Part shown: positions 52,772-61,533 of the stretch, piece after piece
How the letters are laid out: each line of letters begins with the position of its first letter
How positions within the stretch are numbered: the first letter of the stretch is position 1
Origin: Sphingomonas sp. UBA978
GTDB taxonomy: Bacteria > Pseudomonadota > Alphaproteobacteria > Sphingomonadales > Sphingomonadaceae
NCBI RefSeq assembly: GCF_002292295.1
Contig: NZ_DBBS01000020.1
Span: 428,806 to 492,805, forward strand
DNA length: 64,000 nucleotides
Direction: 5' to 3'
Notes under the pieces: generated by a model
The model's database searches: none
Told to the model about the DNA's origin: nothing
The model's input: only the letters and a program-made list of their open reading frames with translations
Program-made: the position numbers and the translations under genes

Positions 52772-54916
52772 ATGATCCTCCGTACGCTGCTGATCGCCTC
52801 CACCATCCTTGCCGCCGGCCCGGCGCTCGCCCAAGTGAAGCCCGCCCCAATGAAGCCTGACATGACCCATATGACCGACACCGATCCCTATCTCTGGCTC
52901 GAGGACAAGGACGGCGCGAAGCCGCTCGCCTGGGTCGAGGCCGAGAATGCGAAGACGCTGCCGCGCCTGCAATCCGATCCGCGCTACCGCACCTTCTATG
53001 CCGAGGCGCTGGCGATCGCCTCGGCCAAGGATCGCATTCCGATGCCGAACCAGCTGTTCGGCCGCATCTACAATTTCTGGCGCGACTCCGATCATCTGCA
53101 GGGCATCTGGCGCTGGACGACCGAGGCCGGCTACGCAGCCGCGCAGCCGCAATGGACGACGGTGCTCGACCTCGACGCGCTGTCGCGGGCGGAGGGCAAG
53201 AAATGGGTGTGGAAGGGCGCATCCTGCCTCCAGCCCGACGAGCGGCTCTGCCTCGTGGCGCTGTCCGAGGGCGGCGAGGATGCGATCAGCTATCGCGAGT
53301 TCGATCTGGCCGCGGGCCGGTTCGTCGACGGCGGCTTCGCGCTGCCCAAGTCGAAGCAGGGCGCGGCGTGGCTCGACAAGGACACGCTGCTGGTCAGCCG
53401 CGACTGGGGGCAGGGGACGATGACCGCGTCCAGCTATCCCTTCGTCGTCAAGCTGGTGAAGCGCGGCCAGCCGCTCGAACAGGCGCAGGAGATCTTCCGC
53501 GGGCAGCCGACCGACCAGCTCGGCACCTATGCGGGCGTCATCACCGACGGGCAGGGCAACCGGCTGGTCGCGATCGAGCGGCGCACGACCTTCTTCGGCG
53601 GCGAGACGCATGTCTGGACGCCGCAGGGGACGAAGAAGCTCGACATTCCGGCACGCACCTTCCCCGCCGGGATGGTCGCCGGGCAGGTGCTGTTCCAGAC
53701 CAGCGATCCCTGGGGCGCGGTGCCGGCCGGTGCGGTCGCCTCGGCGCCGCTCGCCGATGTGCAGGCGAATGCGATCCGGCCGACCGTGCTGTTCGCGCCG
53801 ACGCCGCGCCAGTCGGTCGACGAGGTGGTGACGACGAAGGGCCATGTCGTCCTGATCTACAACGACAACGTCCGGGGCCGCGCCGCGATCTACACGCCCG
53901 GCGCGGCGGGCTGGACGTCGCGGCCGGTGGCGCTGCCCGACAACGCCTCGCTCGGCGTCGCCAGCGCCGACGACAAAGGCGATCACGCCTATCTGACCGT
54001 CACCGGCTTCCTGACGCCGACCACCCTGCTGCCGCTCGATGCCGCCGCGGCGACGGCGGCGGCGCCGGTCAAGACGCTGCCGGCGAAGTTCGACGCGAGC
54101 GGCCTGGTGGTCGAACAGCATGAGGCGACCTCGACCGACGGGACGAAGGTGCCGTATTTTATCGTCCATAAAAAGGGCATCGCGCTCGACGGCACCACGC
54201 CGACGATCATGACGGCCTATGGCGGCTTCGAACTGCCGATGCTGCCGAGCTACAATGCCTCGACCGGCAAGCTGTGGCTGGAGCGCGGCGGCAGCTACGT
54301 CCTCGCCAACATCCGTGGCGGCGGCGAGTTCGGGCCGAAATGGCATGACGCCGGCCGCAAGACCAAGCGGCAGGTGATCTACGACGATTTCGCCAGCGTC
54401 GCGAAGGACCTGTTCGCGCGGAAGCTGACCAGCCCACAGACGCTCGGCATCTATGGCGGGTCGAACGGCGGGCTGCTGATGGGCGTCGAGTTCAACCAGC
54501 ATCCCGATTTGTGGAAGGCGGTGACCATCCAGGTGCCGCTGCTCGACATGATCCGCTACGAACAGATCGCCGCCGGCGCATCCTGGGTCGACGAATATGG
54601 CTCGGTGAGCGTCCCGGAGGAAAAGGCGTTCCTCGAGACGATCTCGCCCTACCGGAACATCCGCAAGGGCGTCGCCTATCCCGAGCCCTATATCTGGACG
54701 ACGACCAAGGACGACCGCGTCGGGCCGCAGCACGCCCGCAAGTTCGCCGCGCGGCTCAAGGAATACGGCCTGCCGTACCTGTTCTACGAGGACACCGCCG
54801 GCGGCCATTCGGGCGATGCCGACATTGAACAGGGTGCCCGGCTACAGGCGCTCCAGATGACCTATTTCGCACAGAAGCTGATGGGGCCGGCGAAGACGAC
54901 GACCGCGGCGAAGTGA
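52772..54916 (+). CDS. S9-family prolyl oligopeptidase-like enzyme
   Basis: From MILRTLLIASTILAAGPALAQ the protein is 714 residues with a Sec signal peptide, so it is probably periplasmic. An N-terminal beta-propeller covers about residues 40-440 (PYLWLEDKDGAKPLAWVEAEN). The catalytic domain has YGGSNGG with Ser564, DDRV at 647-650 and His679 in AGGHSG, the usual Ser-Asp-His order. The start follows an AGGGAG site. A strong hairpin ends it. Confidence 0.92.
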   Translation: MILRTLLIASTILAAGPALAQVKPAPMKPDMTHMTDTDPYLWLEDKDGAKPLAWVEAENAKTLPRLQSDPRYRTFYAEALAIASAKDRIPMPNQLFGRIYNFWRDSDHLQGIWRWTTEAGYAAAQPQWTTVLDLDALSRAEGKKWVWKGASCLQPDERLCLVALSEGGEDAISYREFDLAAGRFVDGGFALPKSKQGAAWLDKDTLLVSRDWGQGTMTASSYPFVVKLVKRGQPLEQAQEIFRGQPTDQLGTYAGVITDGQGNRLVAIERRTTFFGGETHVWTPQGTKKLDIPARTFPAGMVAGQVLFQTSDPWGAVPAGAVASAPLADVQANAIRPTVLFAPTPRQSVDEVVTTKGHVVLIYNDNVRGRAAIYTPGAAGWTSRPVALPDNASLGVASADDKGDHAYLTVTGFLTPTTLLPLDAAAATAAAPVKTLPAKFDASGLVVEQHEATSTDGTKVPYFIVHKKGIALDGTTPTIMTAYGGFELPMLPSYNASTGKLWLERGGSYVLANIRGGGEFGPKWHDAGRKTKRQVIYDDFASVAKDLFARKLTSPQTLGIYGGSNGGLLMGVEFNQHPDLWKAVTIQVPLLDMIRYEQIAAGASWVDEYGSVSVPEEKAFLETISPYRNIRKGVAYPEPYIWTTTKDDRVGPQHARKFAARLKEYGLPYLFYEDTAGGHSGDADIEQGARLQALQMTYFAQKLMGPAKTTTAAK

Positions 54917-54921
54917 GTGCG

Positions 54922-54953
54922 CCGCCACCGCGGGCATCGCCCCGCGGTGGCGG
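54922..54953. terminator. hairpin between convergent genes
   Basis: A 13-bp perfect inverted repeat (CCGCCACCGCGGG with its complement, 6-base loop) lies between the ends of the S9 peptidase and TetR genes, which converge. There is no T run. It is a likely bidirectional 3' end structure. Confidence 0.6.
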
Positions 54954-54964
54954 GTTGGTCCCGG

Positions 54965-55543
54965 CTAGTCGGTGTCCGTCGACGGCAATGACTCCAGCAG
55001 CTTCGCCCGGCAGACGTGCAAGATCTCATCGGCGAGCGGCGAATCGTCCGGACATGCGCGCGACAGCACGACCGCACCCAGCAGGTGCGCGAACATGTCG
55101 ATCGCTTGCGCCCGCACCGCGTCCTGCCCCCCGTCGCCGAACATGCCCCCGCGTTCCACCGCGTCGAGGATGCGTTCGATCCCATCGGCGAACGTCGCCT
55201 TGAGATGCCCCGACTGGCGCGCGGCGTCGCCCGATAGCGCTGCCATCGTACAGCCGGCACCGCGACCGTCGCGATGCTCTCTCGACGTGTAGAAATCGAT
55301 GAACTGGCGGATGTCGCCGCTGCCGGCCTGATCGAGGATCTGCGCGACGCCGCTTGCCGCCGCCTCGGCCATCAGGTCGGCCTTGGAGCCGAAGTGCTTG
55401 TAGAAGCCGCCATGGGTCAGCCCCGCCGCCCCCATCAGATCCGCCACGCTCACCCCGTCATAGCCCTGCTCGCGGAACATCGCCGACGCCGCGTCGACGA
55501 TGCGCACCCGGTTCTCCTGCGACTGCGCCTTGGTGATCTTCAT
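54965..55543 (-). CDS. TetR-family regulator
   Basis: From MKITKAQSQENRVRIVDAAS the protein is 192 residues. The N-terminal helix-turn-helix is SVADLMGAAGLTHGGFYKHFGSKADL, typical of the TetR family; the C-terminal ligand domain is not assigned to a subfamily with certainty. The start follows an AGAGG site. It is divergent from the SDR and quinone oxidoreductase genes and likely controls them through the palindrome between. Confidence 0.92.
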   Translation of the reverse strand: MKITKAQSQENRVRIVDAASAMFREQGYDGVSVADLMGAAGLTHGGFYKHFGSKADLMAEAAASGVAQILDQAGSGDIRQFIDFYTSREHRDGRGAGCTMAALSGDAARQSGHLKATFADGIERILDAVERGGMFGDGGQDAVRAQAIDMFAHLLGAVVLSRACPDDSPLADEILHVCRAKLLESLPSTDTD

Positions 55544-55593
55544 AGGGGACCTCTTTGCCCGACACTGCCGCCTGCTATACATTGATGTCGACC

Positions 55594-55623
55594 ATAATCA
55601 AACCTGTTGACGAGTTTGATTAT
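55594..55623. promoter_or_regulatory. 30-bp operator-like palindrome in the tetR-SDR divergent region
   Basis: ATAATCAAAC (55594-55603) and GTTTGATTAT (55614-55623) form a perfect 10-bp inverted repeat around a 10-base spacer. A TTGACG at 55607-55612, with CATCAT 17 bp later, looks like a promoter reading towards the SDR gene, so binding here would block it. TetR binding is inferred from position. Confidence 0.7.
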
Positions 55624-55705
55624 GAGTGACATCATAAAGCTACAGAGACCGGATGCAGGGGCGGATACCCTGCCGGTCTCGTCACTGGCGCTGAAGGACA
55701 TCCGT

Positions 55706-56515
55706 ATGACAACACCGAAAAAAGTGGCACTCGTGACGGGTGCATCGTCGGGAATCGGCGAAGCGGCGGCGCTGCAGCTCCTGTCGGCGGGCTATAGGGT
55801 CTACGGCACCAGCAGGCGCGGTGCGGACGCGGGCGACCGCGCGTTTCCGCTGCTCGCGCTCGACGTGACCGACGACGCGTCGGTCGCCGCCGCGATCGCG
55901 CAGCTGGTGGAGCGCGAAGGGCGGATCGACCTTCTGGTCAACAACGCGGGTGTCGGCGTGACGGGCGCGGCCGAGGAAAGCTCGATCGAGCAGGTCCATG
56001 CGCTGTTCGAAACCAACTTCCACGGCGTGGTCCGCGTCACCAACGTCGTCCTGCCGATCATGCGCCGGCAGGGCAGTGGACGCATCCTCAACATCGGGTC
56101 GGGGCTCGGCCTTATCCCGGCGCCGTTCAACGCTTATTATTCGGCGACCAAGCACGCGCTGGAGGGATATTCCGAATCGCTCGACCATGAGGTGCGCGGG
56201 TTCGGCGTGCGGATCGTCGTCATCGAGCCGGGCGCGACGCGGACCGCGTTCGAGACGAGCACCGTCCCGTCGGACAAGCCGATGGCCGCCTATGACGCGA
56301 TCCGGGCGAAGTATCTCGCCGCCTACGATCAGGCCATCGCACATGCCGGCAGCGCGCAGGACGTCGCGGCGACGATCGTCCGCGCCGCCAGCGCCGGCAC
56401 CCCCCGGCTGCGCTATCCGTCCGGCAAGGATGCCAGGCAAGGCGCATTCGCCCGCAGGTTCCTTCCCCGATCCCTGTTCGATCGGGTGCTGCACAAGCAG
56501 TTCGGGCTTGCGTAG
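55706..56515 (+). CDS. short-chain dehydrogenase/reductase
   Basis: From MTTPKKVALVTGASSGIGEAA the protein is 269 residues. TGASSGIG is the cofactor-binding loop, NNAGVGVTG the structural motif, and NIGSGLG with YYSATKHALEGYSE supply Ser, Tyr and Lys of catalysis. The substrate is unknown. A GAAGGACA site precedes the ATG. It is the first gene after the operator and is followed by the quinone oxidoreductase. Confidence 0.92.
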   Translation: MTTPKKVALVTGASSGIGEAAALQLLSAGYRVYGTSRRGADAGDRAFPLLALDVTDDASVAAAIAQLVEREGRIDLLVNNAGVGVTGAAEESSIEQVHALFETNFHGVVRVTNVVLPIMRRQGSGRILNIGSGLGLIPAPFNAYYSATKHALEGYSESLDHEVRGFGVRIVVIEPGATRTAFETSTVPSDKPMAAYDAIRAKYLAAYDQAIAHAGSAQDVAATIVRAASAGTPRLRYPSGKDARQGAFARRFLPRSLFDRVLHKQFGLA

Positions 56516-56573
56516 CCCGGGACCGACACGGGCCTTTCCGACACAGATTATCACCGAACACGAGGGGAATAGC

Positions 56574-57563
56574 ATGAAAGCCGTTCGATTTCACGCAACC
56601 GGCGACGCCAGCGTCCTGACCTATGAGGACGCGCCCGAGCCGACGCCACAGGACCATGAGGTGCTGGTGCGCGTCGAGGCCACGGGGGTCAATTTCGCCG
56701 ATATCATGCGTCGACGCGGAGACGATTATCCGGAGGCATCGCCGCTGCCCTTCACCCTCGGCGCGGAGATCGCCGGCACGATCACTGCGGTCGGCAAAGC
56801 CGTGACCTCGCTGCACGTTGGCATGCCGGTGCTGGCGGTCGTCGGAGCGGGAGGATATGCGCAATATCTGTGCGTGCCGGAGGCGATCGTGGTGCCCTTG
56901 CCCGAGGGCGTGGCGCCGGTTCAGGCCGCGGCGATGATGGCCAACGGCCTGACCGCCGCGCTCGTGCTGCGCAATGCGGCCCGGCTGGCGCCCGGTGAAA
57001 CCGTGTTGATCGAGGCGGCCGCCGGGGGCCTCGGCTCGTTCGCGGTGCAACTCGCCAAGGTCTACGGCGCCGGCAAGGTCATCGCCGCCGCCAGCACCCC
57101 GGAAAAGCGCGCCATCGCCGAGCGTCTGGGTGCGGATGCGACCGTCGACTATACCGCGCCCGGCTGGGCCGAACAGGTGCGCGCGCTGACCGACGGCAAG
57201 GGCGTCGACATCGTCGTTGAAACCGCCGGTGGCGACAATGTCGCCGAGGCATTCCGGGCACTGGCGCCGTTCGGCCGGATGATCTTCGTCGGCCAGTCCA
57301 GCGGCAAGACGAGCCTGATCGATCCGTGGGACCTGATCGTGCCGAACCATACGCTCACAAGCTTTTACGTCGGCGCCTATGCGGCCTTCCCCGATGTGAT
57401 CCAGTCCACCCTGACCGAGATCTTCGGACTGATCGTCTCCGGTCGGATCGCGCTGCAGGTGAATACCGTCCTGCCGCTGTCGCAGGCCGCCGAAGCGCAC
57501 CGCCTGCTGGAAGGCCGCCAGACGGCGGGCAAGGTCGTGCTGCAGCCCTGGGTCGACGTCTGA
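56574..57563 (+). CDS. zinc-independent quinone oxidoreductase, MDR family
   Basis: This 329-residue protein belongs to the medium-chain dehydrogenase/reductase superfamily. It has VEATGVNFADIMRRRGDD in place of the zinc ligands, LGAEIAGTITAVGKAV, and the NADPH-binding EAAAGGLGSFAVQLAKVYGA. This fits NADPH:quinone reductase or related zinc-less enzymes. It starts 58 bp after the SDR stop with a GAGGGG site, so the two are likely one transcript under TetR control. Confidence 0.92.
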   Translation: MKAVRFHATGDASVLTYEDAPEPTPQDHEVLVRVEATGVNFADIMRRRGDDYPEASPLPFTLGAEIAGTITAVGKAVTSLHVGMPVLAVVGAGGYAQYLCVPEAIVVPLPEGVAPVQAAAMMANGLTAALVLRNAARLAPGETVLIEAAAGGLGSFAVQLAKVYGAGKVIAAASTPEKRAIAERLGADATVDYTAPGWAEQVRALTDGKGVDIVVETAGGDNVAEAFRALAPFGRMIFVGQSSGKTSLIDPWDLIVPNHTLTSFYVGAYAAFPDVIQSTLTEIFGLIVSGRIALQVNTVLPLSQAAEAHRLLEGRQTAGKVVLQPWVDV

Positions 57564-58010
57564 TCCACCGCGGCGTGGAACAATCGGAATCGGGTTCCGC
57601 GATGCGGGGAACAGCAGGGAAGGGGTGGCGGAGCGCACTCGATGGTCATGAGCACGACGTCTCCGCTATCGCCCTTTGACGCCGCCGGACGCGAGCCGGA
57701 ACGTTTTATCCACCCGGCGATCGGCTCAGGGGCATCCACCCATGTCTCGTACGCTTGGCTTTCGAGCAGCGGGCGTCGGTTTTCTTACCCACGTATTGCG
57801 CCAGTCCAGAGGGCGCCCGTCCTGCGCATGCAGGTCCAGCCGGGCGACGGGGGCGTCTGTTTCAATGGGGTTCATGCTTCACTCGCGCGCCGGACCAGCG
57901 GACAGTCCCTCGTTAATCGAACATCCGCAGCAGCGGGGGCACTCCTTTGCGCCCTGACGCTGCAGGCGCCCTACACCTCACGGTGCGGGGCGCTGACCCA
58001 CCGCAAACGC
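57564..58010. other. 447-bp stretch without a supported gene
   Basis: Short open frames run through it on both strands, but none has a good ribosome binding site or a recognisable motif. The GC content looks like the surrounding core near 57600-57850 and falls closer to the ATPase gene. A TGGCGGAG at 57626-57633 resembles the 3' end of a serine tRNA on the minus strand, but the match does not extend. Confidence 0.4.
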
Positions 58011-59988
58011 TTATGCGTTCGCCACGCCCTCAAATAAATACCTTAGAGGGGCAGGGCAGAAGACCCGGTGTTCCGTTAGCACTTCTTCCACGACAGCCAT
58101 GACCAGCGCCCCGCGATTGGACCACTTTCTCAGGTACGGAAATGCTGCACGGAGGGCGTCTTCGAGGGCGTGGTCGTCCATTGTGGCGTAGTCGCGCAGC
58201 ACGTTTGACGTTTCCCCGCCCAGGTAAGTGATGGCCACCGGTCCGTTGGTGTTGCCAGGCAGCACCCTGTGCTGAACTGCATCAACCAGCCGTTGGATGT
58301 CCGCTGTGTTGAGCGTGTCGGCACCAGCGAAACGATCGATATCGTCCAGTCCCTCCGGTGGCCTTCGCTCCTTGAGGAGCAGTAGGCAGATGAGCAGCGG
58401 ATCGAGAAGCAGGTTCTCAATGCCGTCATGCGTGCCCTCCGCAACCACCCTGACACGATCGGTTGACGTAGTCCCGCCGTCCCAGTCGACGATGCCAAAG
58501 ACGCTCATGTTGCCCGTCTCGTTCAGGCGCTGGACGATGTTCGTGACGACGGTACAGCCACTGTTTATCTCACCGCCGTCTTTGTTGCGCATGCCGGTAG
58601 AGAGGAATTTAAGCTCCCGAGTGCAATTTATACGACCTTTCACGAGCGAGTATACACGCTCGTAGATAGCGGCATCAGTATCGCTCTCGGTGAAAATTTG
58701 CCTACGGCCAGAATAATCAATTGACAGCATGGGTACGCCGAAAGTCAGCCTGTTCAGGGCATCCTGCTTAGATATTTTCCTCAGGCCAGAACGGCCATCA
58801 CGCATCTCAAACATTGCTTCTTCAGGTGCGAGGGCAATGGTGGTAGGAGAGTGGGTTGTCAGGATGCAGTTAATTCCCTGCTCCTCCACGATGCCGCTTT
58901 GGACGGCGGTGAGCCAATAGTGGACCATCTCTGGGTGTAAGGGCGCGTCCATCTCGTCCAGCAGGAGGAGTGAAGGTCGAGTCACCCTGGTAAGGTCATC
59001 GTCGTAGCTGATTGACGATATTGCGAACTGGAGGAGTATCTTCTCGCCAGACGACAGGTTTGTCGGCGCCACGGCGTCCCCGGTGTCTTGCCGTTGAAGG
59101 GAGAAAGAGACAGGCGAGAAGTCGTAGAGGTTCGGCGGTGTTGCGATGTACGGTAGGCGGAAGGACTGGAAGAGTGCCGATATCTCGTCCCATGGTGGGG
59201 CCCCGTAGGTGGAACGAAACGCCTCCTCGTTAAGCGCCGACGAGGTCCCGTTCGCGTTGTCCTGGAGGCGAGCCAATTGGTTCTTGAGGGCCGCGTCGCG
59301 GTACCTGCCGAACAAAGTCGCAAGATCGGCTTGAAATTGGTCAGTGCCCCAGGGCCTCAGCGCGCGTGCCTGTTCCTGCGTTACAGAAAGGATCGGCACG
59401 CCCAGCTTGGTCGCTATCCGAGCGATCGGTGCGAGGGCGCCGGCGACCATCGCTTGGTTTGGGGCAGAGACACCAGAACTAAATGGGTTGGCCATCGCTG
59501 AGGCGGCCGCTGCGAAGAGGTCGGCAATCTGCTCCGGCTCCGCCCGATTGCCCGCTCGCCGAATAACTTCGGCCTCACCCAGCCGCCACGGGTCCTGCCC
59601 ACCCGCGAAGGCAAAAAGCGGCTCACCGATGAGTTGCTCGAGCTGAGCATTGAAGGGGTTGAGAAGCATTTGCCGCGCGCTGTCGAACGGGATTGCTTCC
59701 GGCTGCGGCATCGACTGGGCTTCAACCGACATGTATGTCGATTGCGCCACCGGCACATTCATAGCTGCCGCTGAACCTGTCGACAGCAGCCTGACCGGCC
59801 CACTCGGCTGTAGCATGGGCATGTTGCCGGCGACTTCTACAACCGAGTTGTGCACTGAGCCGTTTGCGATCGCTTCAAGGAGGTGAGTCGCCACTGCCGT
59901 TGAGTCCGAGGATGATCGCGAGGGGCGGCAGATCGACAGGCGGAAACGCGGTGATCGAGAGGTGACGCCGCCGAAATTCTAGTCGCAT
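58011..59988 (-). pseudogene. AAA ATPase with C-terminal TOPRIM-like (DUF4435-type) domain, frameshifted
   Basis: The frame starting at 59988 reads MRLEFRRRHLSITAF through LAIILGLNGSG, then goes out of frame at about 59889. The downstream frame resumes at THLLEAIANG and runs to 58011. Two bases of the expected AAG Lys codon of Walker A are missing; restored, the protein would be about 659 residues. Numbered from the GTG at 59894, it has the ABC signature NLSSGEK (280-285), Walker B LLLLDEMD (309-316), the THS H-loop, then Glu403 in FTESDTDAAIYERV, DWD at 470-472 and IEN at 492-494. The last three fit a DUF4435/TOPRIM nuclease domain, as in OLD proteins and the PARIS AriA/AriB pair. A defence role is inferred. 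It looks less GC-rich than its neighbours. Confidence 0.75.
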
Positions 59989-60073
59989 GTAAGGCCGCCC
60001 GAGAATTTGTTGGTAGATGGTGCGGCACGGTATGCGAGCCGACCTGTCGGCACCAGTGCGAGAACAGCTTTGT

Positions 60074-60163
60074 TGGCGGAAGAGGTGGGATTCGAACCCA
60101 CGGAACGGTTGCCCGTTCGCCGGTTTTCAAGACCGGTTCCTTAAACCACTCGGACACTCTTCC
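60074..60163 (-). tRNA. tRNA-Ser(TGA)
   Basis: A 90-nt serine tRNA on the minus strand: acceptor GGAAGAG with CTCTTCC, anticodon arm CCGGT-CTTGAAA-ACCGG (anticodon TGA), long variable arm with GAACGGGCAACCGTTC, T arm GTGGG TTCGAAT CCCAC, discriminator G and encoded CCA. It is the intact serine tRNA of this site and lies 85 bp upstream of the ATPase start. Confidence 0.93.
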
Positions 60164-60287
60164 GTACCACCAACCGGCTTGCAGCTTACGACATGCTTAT
60201 GGGCGTTTGCACTCCCAATCATAGCCCAGCCGCAAACCCCCAGAAATCCTCGCCTATTCGCCTCCTCTGCAGTGTAGCTCCAGTGGC

Positions 60288-60326
60288 TTTCAAGACCGCT
60301 GCCTTAAACCACTCGGCCATCTCTCC
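60288..60326 (-). pseudogene. 5' half of a tRNA-Ser, truncated in the anticodon loop
   Basis: On the minus strand GGAGAGATGGCCGAGTGG, then TTTAAGGCAGCGGTCTTGAAA is a normal 5' half of a serine tRNA. After the anticodon loop the sequence departs: there is no matching stem, variable arm or acceptor 3' strand. Anticodon loops are common crossover points for integrases, so this may mark an old integration junction; plain decay of a duplicate is also possible. Confidence 0.8.
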
Positions 60327-60422
60327 GTGGTCGGCCCCGGATAGTCGCACCGCGGCTGCCCGTGCAAGCCCTGCGACGATAAGAGGTTCCCGTCACCGCC
60401 CCCCTGTGGCACCACGATCGGC

Positions 60423-61463
60423 ATGTGGGGGCAAATGACACGGGGCTTGCGGGCCGGTATTCTGGCAACGACGCTGGCGCTGGCTTCGGCCAGTCCGGCG
60501 GCGGCGCAGGACGAGGCGGGGTTCCAGGCGTATCTGCCGACGCTCCGCCAGCAGGCGGAGGCGGCGGGCGTCTCGCAGCGCACGATCGACGCGGTGTTCC
60601 CGACGCTGACGCTCAGCGAACGCACGATCCAGCTCGACCGCGCGCAGCCGGGCAATCCGGGCAGCACCGCCACCCCGCCGTTCGCGCCCTACAAGGCGAG
60701 CCATGTCGACGCGGCGCGGATCGGCCGCGGGCGGACGACCTATCAGGCGCAGCGCGCACGGCTATCGCGGGTCGAGCGCGAGACGGGCGTGCCCGAATCG
60801 ATCATGGTCGCGATCTGGGGGCATGAGACCAATTACGGCGCCTATACCGGCAATTTCGACCTGCTGCGCAGCCTCGCCAGCCTCGCCTACGAAGGGCGCC
60901 GGCGCAGCCTGTTCGCGGGCGAGTTCGTCGCGGGGCTCAAGATCCTCGACCGTGGCATCCCGCGCGAACGTCTGGTCGGCAGCTGGGCGGGGGCGACCGG
61001 CAACCCGCAGTTTCTGCCCTCCGTGTACCTCCGTCTCGCGCGTGACGGCGATGGCGACGGGCGTGCCGATATCTGGACCAGCCCCGCCGATACGCTCGCC
61101 TCGATCGGCAATTATTTCCAGAACGCCGGTTGGCGCCCGGGCCAGCCCTGGGGCGTCGCGGTCACCGTACCGGCCGGGTTCGACCGGTCGGGCATCGCCA
61201 ACCGGCTCGTCTCGCCGCGCTGCCCGCGCGTGTTCGAACGCCACAGTCGCTGGCGGACGATGGCGGAATGGCGCGCCGCCGGCGTCGTGCCGCAGGGCAG
61301 GGCATGGCCGGCGGACGGCGTGCTGGCGACGCTGATCGAGCCCGACGGCCCGGGCGCGACCGCCTATCTGCTGACCGGCAACTACCGCGTCATCCTCGAT
61401 TACAATTGTTCCAACTTCTATGCCCTCTCCGTCGGCCTGCTCGCCGATGCGGTAGAGGGCTGA
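60423..61463 (+). CDS. lytic murein transglycosylase, MltB type
   Basis: MltB-type enzymes (GH103) cleave peptidoglycan glycan strands, leaving anhydromuramyl ends. The 346-residue protein has a signal peptide ending at PAAAQ. The catalytic Glu135 is in VAIWGHETNYGAYTG, and SWAGATGNPQFLPSVYL follows, both family signatures. A start at MTRG, four codons later (60435), is also plausible. It is followed by the D,D-carboxypeptidase gene, so two cell-wall enzymes are adjacent. Confidence 0.92.
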   Translation: MWGQMTRGLRAGILATTLALASASPAAAQDEAGFQAYLPTLRQQAEAAGVSQRTIDAVFPTLTLSERTIQLDRAQPGNPGSTATPPFAPYKASHVDAARIGRGRTTYQAQRARLSRVERETGVPESIMVAIWGHETNYGAYTGNFDLLRSLASLAYEGRRRSLFAGEFVAGLKILDRGIPRERLVGSWAGATGNPQFLPSVYLRLARDGDGDGRADIWTSPADTLASIGNYFQNAGWRPGQPWGVAVTVPAGFDRSGIANRLVSPRCPRVFERHSRWRTMAEWRAAGVVPQGRAWPADGVLATLIEPDGPGATAYLLTGNYRVILDYNCSNFYALSVGLLADAVEG

Positions 61464-61533
61464 CGCCACGCGCTTGCGGCGCTATGCCTGCTCCATTCCC
61501 GCTACACGTCCCCGGAAAGTCAAAGACGACGTC

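Noticed and set aside
51094..52860. 588-codon plus-strand frame across the MFS gene
   Set aside because: It starts in the duplication remnant and continues antisense to a clear membrane transporter; composition is Arg-rich and unlike a real protein.
57642..58037. Possible gene of 131 codons before the ATPase
   Set aside because: It lacks a ribosome binding site, has no recognisable domain and overlaps the 3' end of the ATPase gene. A shorter nested frame at 57676-57957 is equally weak.
60285..60330. Second complete tRNA-Ser
   Set aside because: Only the 5' half is present; past the anticodon loop no pairing stem, variable arm or T arm can be formed.
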